Assembly: GCF_039555335.1 (NCBI RefSeq)
Contig: NC_092641.1
Coordinates: 37,658,548 to 37,722,547 of the forward strand
Reading direction: 5' to 3'
Length of the DNA: 64,000 bases
Source: Amphiura filiformis
Lineage: Eukaryota > Echinodermata > Ophiuroidea > Amphilepidida > Amphiuridae
Under the pieces are notes generated by a model. It saw nothing but the letters and a program-made list of their open reading frames with translations, was not told the DNA's origin and made no database searches. Position numbers and translations under genes: made by a program. Position 1 is the stretch's first letter, and each line of letters starts with the position of its first letter. This document shows positions 30,201 through 45,200 of the stretch, in pieces.

Positions 30201-33200
30201 TATAATGAGACACAAGCATAATTTCATTCAAAGTCAAAGTGTACAATATTGTAACATGATTTTTTTTTTCAAACCTATATTTGTAATGCTTACCCATGTT
30301 ACAACTTACACCTTAATGAAATCAACCAAGTTTGTTGTATTTGTAGGTCAACAGAGCAATTGCAACATAACAAATGACCTGGAAGTTGTTACTAATATTG
30401 TATCTGCATTTTGGGTAAAGAGTAACAAAATAAAATTTGACAGAAATCATACATCATGTCTTTAAGGTCTATTGAGGCAAGTGGACAAAACTTACATACT
30501 GGCCAACTTTTCTTTTGGTTGAGAAGCTTAGTAGATAAGACAATACATTTTAGTGTTTTAACAAGGGTGAAGTGTGGGACTGTGAGATTGTTCATTGAAC
30601 AAGATATCAAAAAATTGAACTGAACTGTAGAAAACCTGCAAGTGTTAACCTGAGCATGGAAATAGTAGATGAGAAGGAATCACAACGAACTCGATCACCT
30701 GTGACTAATTCCTCTTATCTATTCTTCGTTACAAAGGAAGAGAGCTCAACAAATTCCCTGTTGAAGACACTCACATTGCATGCCGCCATCAGCGTGATCT
30801 GGTAGAATAACTGGAAATTCATAACAATAAATCTTTCTGAACAAACAAATTTTGAACCGGTTGTTGTGACCTTGGTTGATAAAGCGCACTTTTAATGTTC
30901 ATTTAGACTGGATTCTATAAACATTTGCAACAAGTTTCTGCATTTTCAGATGCAGAGAAGTCAAAACAATACAAATATTGGGAAATTTAATCAAAATATG
31001 TTGTATTTTCGACTAAAGGCACTTTTAAAAAAGATTTATATTTTGTAAGGATAATCGTATTTTTGCTGACCCCAAATTTAATTAAAATGTAAAGGTATAA
31101 AACAAGTTCTTCCGGTTGTTTCCGGAAAATGGGAACAGATTCTATAATAAGACAAGCGGAAAATCAATTCTATCAAATTGCCTTCATATGTGCCCCAGAC
31201 TGCCTCTATAGGTAAATTTGCCCCTAAATGTTTCAAATATATGACTTTTTACTTCCAATTTTGGTAAAATGTTGGCTATGTTATCCCATCTGTCCAATAA
31301 TGCATTCATATTTCCTGCCCTTTCCTGCTCACAAGGCCTCATTTAGTCAATAAGCAATGATCGCTTAACTGCAGCCTTAGAATTGCGAATGTCATGTCAT
31401 AGAAATGTTATGTCACCGATGGCCATCGTGATAGGATATAATCCCGATAACAATAGCGGTTGAAGTGTATAGAAGCGTGAATGTACATGTCGGCAATGTG
31501 TTTGGAACTTTGATGATGGTTCGTTGTGATTCCTTCTTATTTCCATGACCTGAGTCATCACTGAGAGTAAATCTGGAAGGACTAAAAATGCTATTTACTT
31601 ACGTAGCATTAATACTAGCACCAATCAAGAAAGTTGACGAGTCATATGTCACATTATATATTGAATATATAATTGGTGGGGTGTTATCAATTGCAAGCGG
31701 AGTTGAGTGGCATACGGTTACTGCCATAGGACCTCCAAATTCCACCTTGTTGAGTGCCCTCACTGAGGAGAAGTAATGTCCATCTGTGAACAAATACAGC
31801 ATAGAGGTTTAAGTCTTTCAAACACAAATTCTTGGGATAGACATTCCCAGTTGTCTATTCCCAGTATTCGCTGTCGTAGTGCACTTTAGTAACCATTGGT
31901 CACTGGTTCAAGCCTGGGCTCATACACCTGTTCCGAATTTGATATACCATAGGCTTTGTGTAGTGATCATTTCGATCAGTGGTTCGTAACAAAGAAAGCG
32001 TGATCCAGTTGACATAGCAACGGTCATATTCTAACATGCACTACGACAGCGAATACATACAATTTACATGTACCCCTGTTACATTGTCATGGACATGATT
32101 TGACCCCTCAATAACCTGGTAAATGAAAATGAGTTTGCAATCCTTCATGTGTCCAATTTCAAGTACCGCTGTTATATTTTCATGGACATGATCCATAAAG
32201 TTTTGGCAAAGGGAGATACCCCCTAAAAATCATAATAGAAGAAAAAAATAAGCAATAATTGCCCTGTGTGGGATGTGCATCTTACTTTTTAGCACAAAAA
32301 ATATAATGTTTTGGGCCCAAATAGGGTACAATTGCAAAAATTTGAGAGCTTCATGTGCACTGGCCAACAGGACCAAAATATGCTTGTCCCCTGACCCCCC
32401 TAAATTTCAATCCTTTAGCCGCCACTGATATGATCTGATCCCTCACTAACCTGACAACTGAATATGAGTTTGCAATCCTTCATGTGTCCACTCAGACATA
32501 TCAAAGAGATGAGAGTGTGGGTCTTTATAGGCCACTGTATCCTCCAGACAGACATCGGTACCTACAGCCCACATGTATCCTAGAACTCCTGTCTCATTGT
32601 CATGGAAACTATCCCAATTTGCTGTTGGAAATAGTTGATTGTGAAAACTATGTTAGAGACTCATTTAATGACAATGTGATCGTCCACCACAAACTCTCAT
32701 AAGGTCTGCAAATATGATTTTGAGTTACAGCACGAAAGTTGTATTCAAGTACAAAGTTCACTCCACTTCTGGAGATTGTATGAAGTTACCCTAAAGCTCC
32801 CGGATTGCTCAAATCGATCACCGGTGATAGATGGAGCAGTTATGAGACTTTCTGACCCTGTTTTGAACTCTTAATGGTAATATATACAGCCCTCCAAACT
32901 AAATATCATATTAGATATACGTCTGCTATAACCATAAATTGTAACTGAGTCAATTTGGGTGTATGGAGAGGTCTACTAACCTGGTCACTGGGGAATACCT
33001 GTTGGCTCAAACTCCATATCTTTATATAGGATAGCCAGGGACCTAGTGCCTTAGAATGACTTCTAGATTAAAATATAAATACCAGTGTACTCTTTAGACA
33101 ACAAATAAGTATTCAGAAGAAGGACTTTGCCTCTGTAGGGCCAGGGAGATGAGTCGAAGTTGATATCCTGTGATAGAAATATTGGATTTTCATACAAAAT

Positions 33201-36200
33201 GGGTGACTTTTCCAGTATAGATGTATGTTTTTTTGTGATAATAAGCATTCATAAGAATTAAATTATCAATAACAATCACTATTATGCCTTTTTTACCAAC
33301 TTTTTCTGGATCTACAAGGGCATTTATTGAATGTAAACAGCCGTGACCTTGGTTGACCTCAGACAGGAAGTAGTTGGTAAAGGAGGTTCTCCAGTGCATA
33401 AATAGCTGTATTTCTTTAAATATTGGTCTAAAAAGGGTTTGATGCATCATAATACCTTATGTGTTACATTCTTTAAACAAATAAGGCCATTTGGGGTCAA
33501 TAAATGCCAAAAACTAATAAAATGAGCACATTTTTTACCTATTTTTGCTCATTATTGGACTAATTAATTAATTTTACCTAATTAAATGTCACAATCTTAT
33601 ATTTGTTTGCATGATATAATCAGTACATAACAAAAGAGCATAGATATGTGAAAAGGAACACCACCTTTGATAGTTTTGGCATTGTTTTGGCATATTTTGA
33701 GATTTTATTTGCACCCCCTAAAAAATTGAAATTTGAAAATAATTAAGTTCTACCTAACGAAATGTTTTGAAATTATTTTCACGGTATCAAATTACTAATA
33801 ACTAATCTAGGATAATACATTCTAATAAAATAACCTAAATTATGATTTGTATTTAGATTTTTAATACCTTTATTGTTATACATTCTTGTTTTCTTTTATA
33901 TTTTAATGTAAACTCATTAAATATTCATGAGCCTAATATGCATATCGAGAACGAAATACCAATTTATTTTTTTTTCATTTTACTTTATGTTTTATATACT
34001 TTCCATTGATACTTGTATCAATAGTACTTGTTTCCATAGTACTTGGTATCCTTATACAAAAACATAATCCTCTAATAAGTGAATGGAATCAGCAGGTATT
34101 AAATCAGTAAAATACCCCAAAATGGCCCGGGAGCTTTAGGGTTAACGGCTACCTCATTAAAGCTGATAATATAAATATGATATAAAACAAGATTAAAAAG
34201 GGGTGACTTTGAGGTTTGTGGTGGACAGATAGTCACAAATATGAATAGAGAGAGACATACATACAGACAGACAGACACCCTGACATAAGGAAAGAAAGAG
34301 AATCATGTTATTGCATATTAAAGAAGTACAACTACAACAGAGTTTTTTTCTGAATCTCATTATTGCAACAATATATTTTCCAGTGAAATTACATTATCCA
34401 AATTTGGGTCTCCACAACCCAAAGGTTGGGAACAGCTGCAACCTGCCATAGACCAATGAACACAGGCTTACCTGCTATGAATGTATTAGACCTGGTGTAC
34501 AGCATGTCTACAACCCACAGGTTGGGAAGAGCTGCAACCTGCCATAGACAAATGAACACAGGCTTACCTGCTATGAATGTATTAGACCTGGTGTACAGCA
34601 TGTCTACAACCCACAGGTTGGGAAGAGCTGCAACCTGCCATAGACCAATGAACACAGGCTTACCTGCTATGAATGTATTAGACCTGGTATACAGCATGTC
34701 TACAACCCACAGGTTGGGAAGAGCTGCAACCTGCCATAGACAAATGAACACAGGCTTACCTGCTATGAATGTATTAGACCTGGTGTACAGCATGTCTACA
34801 ACCCACAGGTTGGGAAGAGCTGCAACCTGCCATAGACAAATGAACACAGGCTTACCTGCTATGAATGTATTAGACCTGGTATACAGCATGTCTACAACCC
34901 ACAGGTTGGGAAGAGCTGCAACCTGCCATAGACAAATGAACACAGGCTTACCTGCTATGAATGTATTAGACCTGGTGTACAGCATGTCTACAACCCACAG
35001 GTTGGGAAGAGCTGCAACCTGCCATAGACAAATGAACACAGGCTTACCTGCTATGAATGTATTAGACCTGGTATACAGCATGTCTACAACCCACAGGTTG
35101 GGAAGAGCTGCAACCTGCCATAGACCAATGAACACAGGCTTACCTGCTATGAATGTATTAGACCTGGTATACAGCATGTCTACAACCCACAGGTTGGGAA
35201 CAGCTGCAACCTGCCATAGACAAATGAACACAGGCTTACCTGCTATGAATGTATTAGACCTGGTATACAGCATGTCTACAACCCACAGGTTGGGAAGAGC
35301 TGCAACCTGCCATAGACAAATGAACACAGGCTTACCTGCTATGAATGTATTAGACCTGGTATACAGCATGTCTACAACCCACAGGTTGGGAACAGCTGCA
35401 ACCTGCCATAGACAAATGAACACAGGCTTACCTGCTATGAATGTATTAGACCTGGTATACAGCATGTCTACAACCCACAGGTTGGGAAGAGCTGCAACCT
35501 GCCATAGACAAATGAACACAGGCTTACCTGCTATGAATGTATTAGACCTGGTGTACAGCATGTCTACAACCCACAGGTTGGGAAGAGCTGCAACCTGCCA
35601 TAGACAAATGAACACAGGCTTACCTGCTATGAATGTATTAGACCTGGTGTACAGCATGTCTACAACCCACAGGTTGGGAACAGCTGCAACCTGCCATAGA
35701 CCAATGAACACAGGCTTACCTGCTATGAATGTATTAGACCTGGTATACAGCATGTCTACAACCCACAGGTTGGGAAGAGCTGCAACCTGCCATAGACAAA
35801 TGAACACAGGCTTACCTGCTATGAATGTATTAGACCTGGTGTACAGCATGTCTACAACCCACAGGTTGGGAAGAGCTGCAACCTGCCATAGACAAATGAA
35901 CACAGGCTTACCTGCTATGAATGTATTAGACCTGGTATACAGCATGTCTACAACCCACAGGTTGGGAACAGCTGCAACCTGCCATAGACCAATGAACACA
36001 GGCTTACCTGCTATGAATGTATTAGACCTGGTGTACAGCATGTCTACAACCCACAGGTTGGGAACAGCTGCAACCTGCCATATACCAATGAACACAGGCT
36101 TACCTGCTATGAATGTATTAGACCTGGTATACAGCATGTCTACAACCCACAGGTTGGGAAGAGCTGCAACCTGCCATAGACAAATGAACACAGGCTTACC

Positions 36201-39200
36201 TGCTATGAATGTATTAGACCTGGTGTACAGCATGTCTACAACCCACAGGTTGGGAAGAGCTGCAACCTGCCATAGACAAATGAACACAGGCTTACCTGCT
36301 ATGAATGTATTAGACCTGGTATACAGCATGTCTACAACCCACAGGTTGGGAAGAGCTGCAACCTGCCATAGACAAATGAACACAGGCTTACCTGCTATGA
36401 ATGTATTAGACCTGGTGTACAGCATGTCTACAACCCACAGGTTGGGAAGAGCTGCAACCTGCCATAGACCAATGAACACAGGCTTACCTGCTATGAATGT
36501 ATTAGACCTGGTATACAGCATGTCTACAACCCACAGGTTGGGAAGAGCTGCAACCTGCCATAGACAAATGAACACAGGCTTACCTGCTATGAATGTATTA
36601 GACCTGGTGTACAGCATGTCTACAACCCACAGGTTGGGAAGAGCTGCAACCTGCCATAGACAAATGAACACAGGCTTACCTGCTATGAATGTATTAGACC
36701 TGGTATACAGCATGTCTACAACCCACAGGTTGGGAAGAGCTGCAACCTGCCATAGACAAATGAACACAGGCTTACCTGCTATGAATGTATTAGACCTGGT
36801 ATACAGCATGTCTACAACCCACAGGTTGGGAAGAGCTGCAACCTGCCATAGACAAATGAACACAGGCTTACCTGCTATGAATGTATTAGACCTGGTGTAC
36901 AGCATGTCTACAACCCACAGGTTGGGAACAGCTGCAACCTGCCATAGACAAATGAACACAGGCTTACCTGCTATGAATGTATTAGACCTGGTGTACAGCA
37001 TGTCTACAACCCACAGGTTGGGAAGAGCTGCAACCTGCCATAGACAAATGAACACAGGCTTACCTGCTATGAATGTGTTATACCTGGTGTACAGCATGTC
37101 TACAACCCACAGGTTGGGAAGAGCTGCAACCTGCTATAGACAAATGAAGACAGACGTACCTGCTATGAATGTATTAGACCTGGTATACAGCATATCTACA
37201 AGGTCTTTATCCCCATTAAATACAGCCATGGAGCCAGGACCATCAATTATTACTCTGAAAAATAGCAAAATATCACAGAGATTAGACTAAAGAATTTCTG
37301 AACTCCACTATATTTGTGGTACATCAATATTCCCAATATTGTAAAAATTCAAGCTTTGAGATGCCATTTATCATTCACTATTGAACCTTTGCCAATCAAT
37401 GTCCTGATTTACAACAATATAGTAACAAGGCAATATCTGACGAAAAGACATGTATGATCTAACATCCATCAGTGTAAGCCTGGTGTAAGCAATTGAAACT
37501 CAATTCTTAAACATATTTAGTCCGGAATATCTCAGTCTACTTCTCTCCAATTTTCCACTAACAGGTCCACATACAATTGAGGGGGGGTAAAAGCTTTTCT
37601 AAAAACTAGAAAAAAGTAAAGAATTTTTACTTCAAATATACTGTATCTGCTCATATGAGTGGGTTTTTTTCCTGTTGATTATGATTGTTTTAAAATCACA
37701 TTGCAAAATTAGTATTGTGTATCAGTTCAATGTCTTCGGCATGCTACAATCATGTCACCATGTGCATGTGAAGAACATTTCCATCATTGGATTGGTAGTA
37801 GCATGATCATGTCATAGTTACCAATAAAAATTACCTGTGTGTACACATTTTGTAGTTGTATCATTGTTTTATGGACCTCATAATTGTGGTGGCCTGCGCG
37901 CAGCCAGAAGAGCTGTGCACACGCTGTGCACACGCCACCCCAATTATGAGGTCCATTCACTCATCATCATTGTGTCTTTAAAAAGAAACAATGATGATGA
38001 GTAATCTCTCATCATTACAACATAATGATGCAAAAACAGTAGTGTGGACTTGGTCGAAGTCAATTGATTGGTCAACCACCATGATGCAGATGACCTTCAA
38101 ACCTCTGTGTGTAAACCCCATGAATATATGTCTTACCTGCTATTTGGTAATGGTGTTTCAGACACACAATGTTGATGCCACTTGGGATGTGTATAGGCTG
38201 TACATGCTTCATGCCTAAAATCCTCACTCTTAACATTAGCCAATGGACCAGGCACGGGAGGAGTGAAATCAGCCAATATCGGCACAGAGGTAATGATGTT
38301 TTTGTAGCCAATATAGTTCAGTAGTTGCAAATTATAGTAGTACAGGTTGTTATGGACTAGGTAGACCGAGTTGTGTTTGAACTCAATTGCATGTCCAATG
38401 CCTAGGCGCTCATAATGTTGGTAAAAACCAGCCTACAAGACATGAATACAAACAAATTTAAATTGACAATGAAATTTAATTGATGTTCTATTTCTTTCTT
38501 CAAGATTATCTTTTCAGATTCTCTTTTCAACAAATTTTGCAAAGTGTTGTTTTCAACATCAACAATTTGAGGCATTTAATTTTTTTAGCTTTAACTATAG
38601 CCAGACTTTGAAATAATAAACACCACATCTGATGTGTGGGACTTGTTAGACACAGGCATTCAAATGATCTATATATTATCAGTCTATGGCTGCTACTTAC
38701 TTTATGCAAGAAGATGTCATGTCCTTCTATTACAGTCAGGATTTCACATATAGATTCAGGATAGTCAAAGTTGAAACTGAGACATTTCTGTGCAGACACA
38801 TCAAGGCAAGCCTGGGCACAGCCTTCTGCTGTGTGTTGTGGGCTAGTAGTCAAAGGAGTAGTGGCTAGGCGACCTGTTCGAGCTGTGGTGAATTGATCCA
38901 AAGCGGAACCTGCAATACAAAATGGCATTTATATATCACCTTTAGAAGAATTATTGAGTGCATTTATACTTTGTCCATTATAAGCCATACCTCCTGATCC
39001 AGGATTAGTCATTACTTTGTCCATTATTAGCCATACCTCCTGATCCAGGATTAGTCATTACTTTGTCCATTATTAGCCATACCTCCTGATCCAGGATTAG
39101 TCATTACTTTGTCCATTATTAGCCATACCTCCTGATCCAGGATTAGTCATTACTTTGTCCATTATTAGGCATACCTCTTGATCCAGGATTAGTCATTACT

Positions 39201-42200
39201 TTGTCTATTATTAGGCATACCTCTTGATCCAGGATTAGTCATTACTTTGTCCATTATTAGCCATACCTCCTGATCCAGGATTAGTCATTACTTTGTCCAT
39301 TATTAGGCATACCTCTTGATCCAGGATTAGTCATTACTTTGTCCATTATTAGGCATACCTCCTGATCCAGGATTAGTTATTACTTTGTCCATTATTAGCC
39401 ATACCTCCTGATCCAGGATTAGTCATTACTTTGTCCATTATTAGCCATACCTCTTGATCCAGGATTAGTCATTACTTTGTCCATTATTAGCCATACCTCC
39501 TGATCCAGGATTAGTCATTACTTTGTCTATTATTAGACATACCTCCTGATCCAGGATTAGTTATTACTTTGTCCATTATTAGGCATACCTCCTGATCCAG
39601 GATTAGTCATTACTTTGTCCATTATTAGGCATACCTCCTGATCCAGGATTAGTCATTACTTTGTCCATTATTAGGCATACCTCTTGATCCAGGATTAGTC
39701 ATTACTTTGTCCATTATTAGCCATACCTCCTGATCCAGGATTAGTCATTACTTTGTCCATTATTAGCCATACCCCCATTATTAGGCATACCTCCTGATCC
39801 AGGATTAGTCATTACTTTGTCCATTATTAGGCATACCTCTTGATCCAGGATTAGTCATTACTTTGTCCATTATTAGCCATACCTCCTGATCCAGGATTAG
39901 TCATTACTTTGTCCATTATTAGCCATACCTCCTGATCCAGGATTAGTCATTACTTTGTCCATTATTAGGCATACCTCTTGATCCAGGATTAGTCATTACT
40001 TTGTCCATTATTAGCCATACCTCCTGATCCAGGATTAGTCATTACTTTGTCCATTATTAGCCATACCTCCTGATCCAGGATTAGTCATTACTTTGTCCAT
40101 TATTAGGCATACCTCTTGATCCAGGATTAGTCATTACTTTGTCTATTATTAGACATAACTCCTGATCCAGGATTAGTCATTACTTTGTCCATTATTAGGC
40201 ATACCTCCTGATCCAGGATTAGTTATTACTTTGTCCATTATTAGCCATACCTCCTGATCCAGGATTAGTCATTACTTTGTCCATTATTAGCCATACCTCC
40301 TGATCCAGGATTAGTCATTACTTTGTCCATTATTAGCCATACCTCCTGATCCAGGATTAGTCATTACTTTGTCCATTATTAGCCATACCTCCTGATCCAG
40401 GATTAGTCATTACTTTGTCCATTATTAGCCATACCTCCTGATCCAGGATTAGTCATTACTTTGTCCATTATTAGCCATACCTCCTGATCCAGGATCAGTC
40501 ATTACTTTGTCCATTATTAGGCATACCTCTTGATCCAGGATTAGTCATTACTTTGTCCATTATTAGGCATACCTCTTGATCCAGGATTAGTCATTACTTT
40601 GTCTATTATTAGACATACCTCCTGATCCAGGATTAGTCATTACTTTGTCCATTATTAGGCATACCTCCTGATCCAGGATTAGTTATTACTTTGTCCATTA
40701 TTAGCCATACCTCCTGATCCAGGATTAGTCATTACTTTGTCCATTATTAGCCATACCTCCTGATCCAGGATTAGTCATTACTTTGTCCATTATTAGCCAT
40801 ACCTCCTGATCCAGGATTAGTCATTACTTTGTCCATTATTAGCCATACCTCCTGATCCAGGATTAGTCATTACTTTGTCCATTATTAGGCATACCTCTTG
40901 ATCCAGGATTAGTCATTACTTTGTCTATTATTAGACATACCTCCTGATCCAGGATTAGTCATTAATTTGTCCATTATTAGGCATACCTCCTGATCCAGGA
41001 TTAGTTATTACTTTGTCCATTATTAGCCATACCTCCTGATCCAGGATTAGTCATTACTTTGTCCATTATTAGCCATACCTCCTGATCCAGGATCAGTCAT
41101 TACTTTGTCCATTATTAGGCATACCTCTTGATCCAGGATTAGTCATTACTTTGTCCATTATTAGGCATACCTCTTGATCCAGGATTAGTCATTACTTTGT
41201 CTATTATTAGACATACCTCCTGATCCAGGATTAGTCATTACTTTGTCCATTATTAGGCATACCTCCTGATCCAGGATTAGTTATTACTTTGTCCATTATT
41301 AGCCATACCTCCTGATCCAGGATTAGTCATTACTTTGTCCATTATTAGCCATACCTCCTGATCCAGGATTAGTCATTACTTTGTCCATTATTAGCCATAC
41401 CTCCTGATCCAGGATTAGTCATTACTTTGTCCATTATTAGCCATACCTCCTGATCCAGGATTAGTCATTACTTTGTCCATTATTAGGCATACCTCTTGAT
41501 CCAGGATTAGTCATTACTTTGTCTATTATTAGACATACCTCCTGATCCAGGATTAGTCATTAATTTGTCCATTATTAGGCATACCTCCTGATCCAGGATT
41601 AGTTATTACTTTGTCCATTATTAGGCATACCTCCTGATCCAGGATTAGTCATTACTTTGTCCATTATTAGCCATACCTCCTGATCCAGGATTAGTTATTA
41701 CTTTGTCCATTATTAGCCATACCTCCTGATCCAGGATTAGTCATTACTTTGTCCATTATTAGGCATACCTCCTGATCCAGGATTAGTCATTACTTTGTCC
41801 ATTATTAGCCATACCTCCTGATCCAGGATCAGTCATTACTTTGTCCATTATTAGCCATACCTCCTGATCCAGGATTAGTCATTACTTTGTCCATTATTAG
41901 CCATACCTCCTGATCCAGGATTAGTCATTACTTTGTCCATTATTAGGCATACCTCTTGATCCAGGATTAGTCATTACTTTGTCTATTATTAGACATACCT
42001 CCTGATCCAGGATTAGTCATTACTTTGTCCATTATTAGGCATACCTTCTGATCCAGGATTAGTCATTACTTTGTCCATTATTAGCCATACCTCCTGATCC
42101 AGGATTAGTCATTACTTTGTCCACATCAGTCCATGGCACAATCTGATCACCCCAGATTCCTCCTCCAAACCCAACACCTTCCTGCTGAGAAATAATCTCT

Positions 42201-45200
42201 GAATCATCATAAACCACAGCCGATGCAGTCAGAATGCTAGGATGACTGGTAGTAGAGAATGCTGGCTCAATTCTCCCTGTTGGTACAGTCAGGTCATAGG
42301 TGGGCAGGACACATGTCACAGTTGCTGTGCCTCCAGCAGAGTTGTGAGCAGTGACGGTGAAGTACAATGGTACCCCACCTTTCAGTTTCTGTTTAAAAAC
42401 AACAAAAGATTATTATTTTTTATGTCTTTTAGAAAGTATCATGATATAACCAATATTTAATAATCAAGAATAAAAAATCAAAGCTTAAGTCACATATATT
42501 ACATCATATTTTGTGTTTTAATGAATAAAGTATCCTTAATTAAAACTAACAAGATTTGCTCACCTTGAGTGAAGCAGCATTTTTTCTTCCACAATGTTAT
42601 TAGGGTCTTTTGTGTTTGATATTGATCAGAGGTCACTGAATCATGACATATTCATGTGACTAATTTAACTTACGTAGTGCAGTATAATGTGGAAAGTTTG
42701 TACTGCTCTTTTGAAGATTAATTTTCTTCTCGGCTTTGCAAACATATTGTGATTGATTAATATTATATTCTGCTGCAAAGCATAGAACACACACCAATTC
42801 ACACATACCCTAGCAATAATAGATGGTGATCCAGCAAATTCCTCTTCATCAACAACATCTCTTCCACCAGGCACTGTACCCACACTGTATGTGAAAGTGA
42901 CTTGACTCTTATCATCTGAAGCAGCAATCTCAAGCTGGAAGGCAGGCTCTGTGTAATCAAATCCTGGAACCTGCTCTACTTTGCATTTCCTGGTGGAGCC
43001 TGGTACTGAAATTCCGCCAGTGGATCTTTTACGACTCTATTGGAAAAACCAAAATAAAACCAAGAAATTAATTTTAGAGACTTATTTTATGAACAAAAGA
43101 AATGCTGTGTAAGCATAAGCAGTCAAGTTAGCTCAATTGATAAGGGGTTCAACTATGGTACAAGAGCTTGCGAGCTCAAACCCTGGCAGTGATATACTTT
43201 ATTGTGTAAAAATTAAGTTTGCTTGAAATTCCCCTGGAAAAGGAATTTGCTGCTTATTGTCTCGTAACCTGTACAAAACACGGGGAGCTGATCCTGGTTG
43301 CAAAGGTCAATTTTGGATTGTCTAGGGTGTGCACTTCTGAGCTGCAAGTCCAAGGGCTGTTGTTGAATAGTTTTTGGAATGATGTGTGGCCGTAGTGGTC
43401 AGCGACAACCTGTAATGTGTGCTGAGGCTTATAGATCAACATCTAGGCATTGTGCCTTTTTTATAAACAAAGGCACAGATTCCCTTCCTTTGTCCAGGAA
43501 GGTTATTTTTATGTTAATAACTCTGACAAGAGATAACAATCACAGACGCGTGATGCATCACATGGGCATCTGTGTTGCCATATAATGCTTAGCATATACA
43601 CTCACATGTGCACCAAATTTATTGTAGCATGTTTGTATATGATTACATGAGTTTGATACCAACCCCTGATGTAGTTGCCTCTACAAACTGTGGAGGTGAC
43701 TTGTCCGGATCCTTGGTGTGTATATCAAAGACATTTTCTTCTTCTGCAGGTGCTGAATATTGCCAAAGACGCACACTGAGTAAAGTCTTCTTACCAAAGA
43801 GGAATGTGTCAACAGTTAACTTGGCATAGAGGTACAGCTCTATGGGAATCAGTTTCATGTCCATGCGGATTCTGGAAAAAAAGTGTGAGGTGGTTATAAT
43901 ATATCTCTTTTTTCAAACAATATAACATTGTTTTTATACATTTTAGGCTAATGAAAATTGATGTCCAGTTTTCATGTTTTTGGCAACGGAATGAGGCAGA
44001 TTTTTCATTATTCATTATTTTTTGAACTTTCATTTTTTCATGATTTTAAATTTTAAAAAGTGGGCATTTATACAGTACTTAATGGCTATTACCTATATTG
44101 TTGATCAAAGACTATGTCAAAACAGGTATTAATGTTAAGATCATCTTTACAGACATTTTGCAAGACATTTTGAGAGTTTCAATTTGATTATTTCCTTCTC
44201 AATTCGGAAATAATTTACTTTTTTTATGAAAATAATGAAAGTTTTGACCAAAATGAAAAGGCGACGCATCGGTTGCCAAGAAACTTGGAATTGACTTTCA
44301 TTTATAGCCTTATGAATTTCAACTATTTCCAAAATACCTTTATTTTGTGTAGTTCTTTGCCTGTGTAGATGCACAATTGTAATTAGGCCTATACATTATC
44401 TCAAATTGTCTACTCAACAAGTTCCTCATTTACTAGCCAGCATTGAGCCATATATAAACTTCCCAAACTAAATATAAAAAATACAATTGTCCAAACTCTT
44501 ACCCCACATCAAGTGGGAACTTAGCAAATGATAACTCAGCCACCGTTGGAAATTCAGCATAGAGGATTTGAGCTCTTAATTCCAGCTCCCCATAGATGAA
44601 TCTTCCAATGGATAGACCTCCATTCACAGATGCACCAACTCTTGGCTGTAATCCAGCCTAAAAATAATTAGAAAAAGAAAATTTAGAATATAAGTACAGT
44701 ACATTGGAATGAAATGTGATCAATTGCACTAACTTTTATGATGCATCCAAATTCCTAGATCCAGCACTGTAAGTCCCAAACCAATTGTCATGTTTACATA
44801 TGATTTATATGTTAAGAGTTACAATGAGTCTGTCTTTAGGAGGGTTAAACAACTTAATTATGATATGCTGTAGTGTAGTGAAATGCACTCCATGTCAAAT
44901 GACTATCTGTCCAAGAAAGTCAAGAGATAAGAGAAGTTACTTAACCTCTGGAAAAAAAGTCTGATGAAAAGTCTACACCTAGCAGCAAAACATCCTAACA
45001 GTCAAACATCTATGGTTCTTTTTTCACTTCTTATTTCTTTGAAGAAAGTATGATGCATACATGTGTATTTAAAAAAATCATTTTTGTCTTATATATGTGA
45101 CCATCCATCTCAAACCGCTCGTAAAGTCGGCAAATTGTATTTAGAGTTACAGTCCAAAATGTGTATAAAGCTTGTATTCATAATATACCTAATAATTGTC

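Noticed and set aside
33063..33248. Possible extra exon between exons 20 and 21 (DINFDSSPWPYRGK)
   Set aside because: It needs a phase 0 acceptor while exon 20 ends in phase 1, and direct joining of exons 20 and 21 restores a proper FN3 motif. It also lies inside the 32682-34226 element.
34389..37290. Open frames of about 900 and 950 codons on opposite strands
   Set aside because: Both arise because the 96-bp repeat unit is divisible by three and lacks stops in these frames; the exon joins cleanly over the array and an in-frame TAG in the first unit blocks read-through.
38968..42121. CRISPR-like or coding 46-bp array
   Set aside because: Units are directly adjacent with no spacers, the unit length is not divisible by three, and stops occur in each unit.
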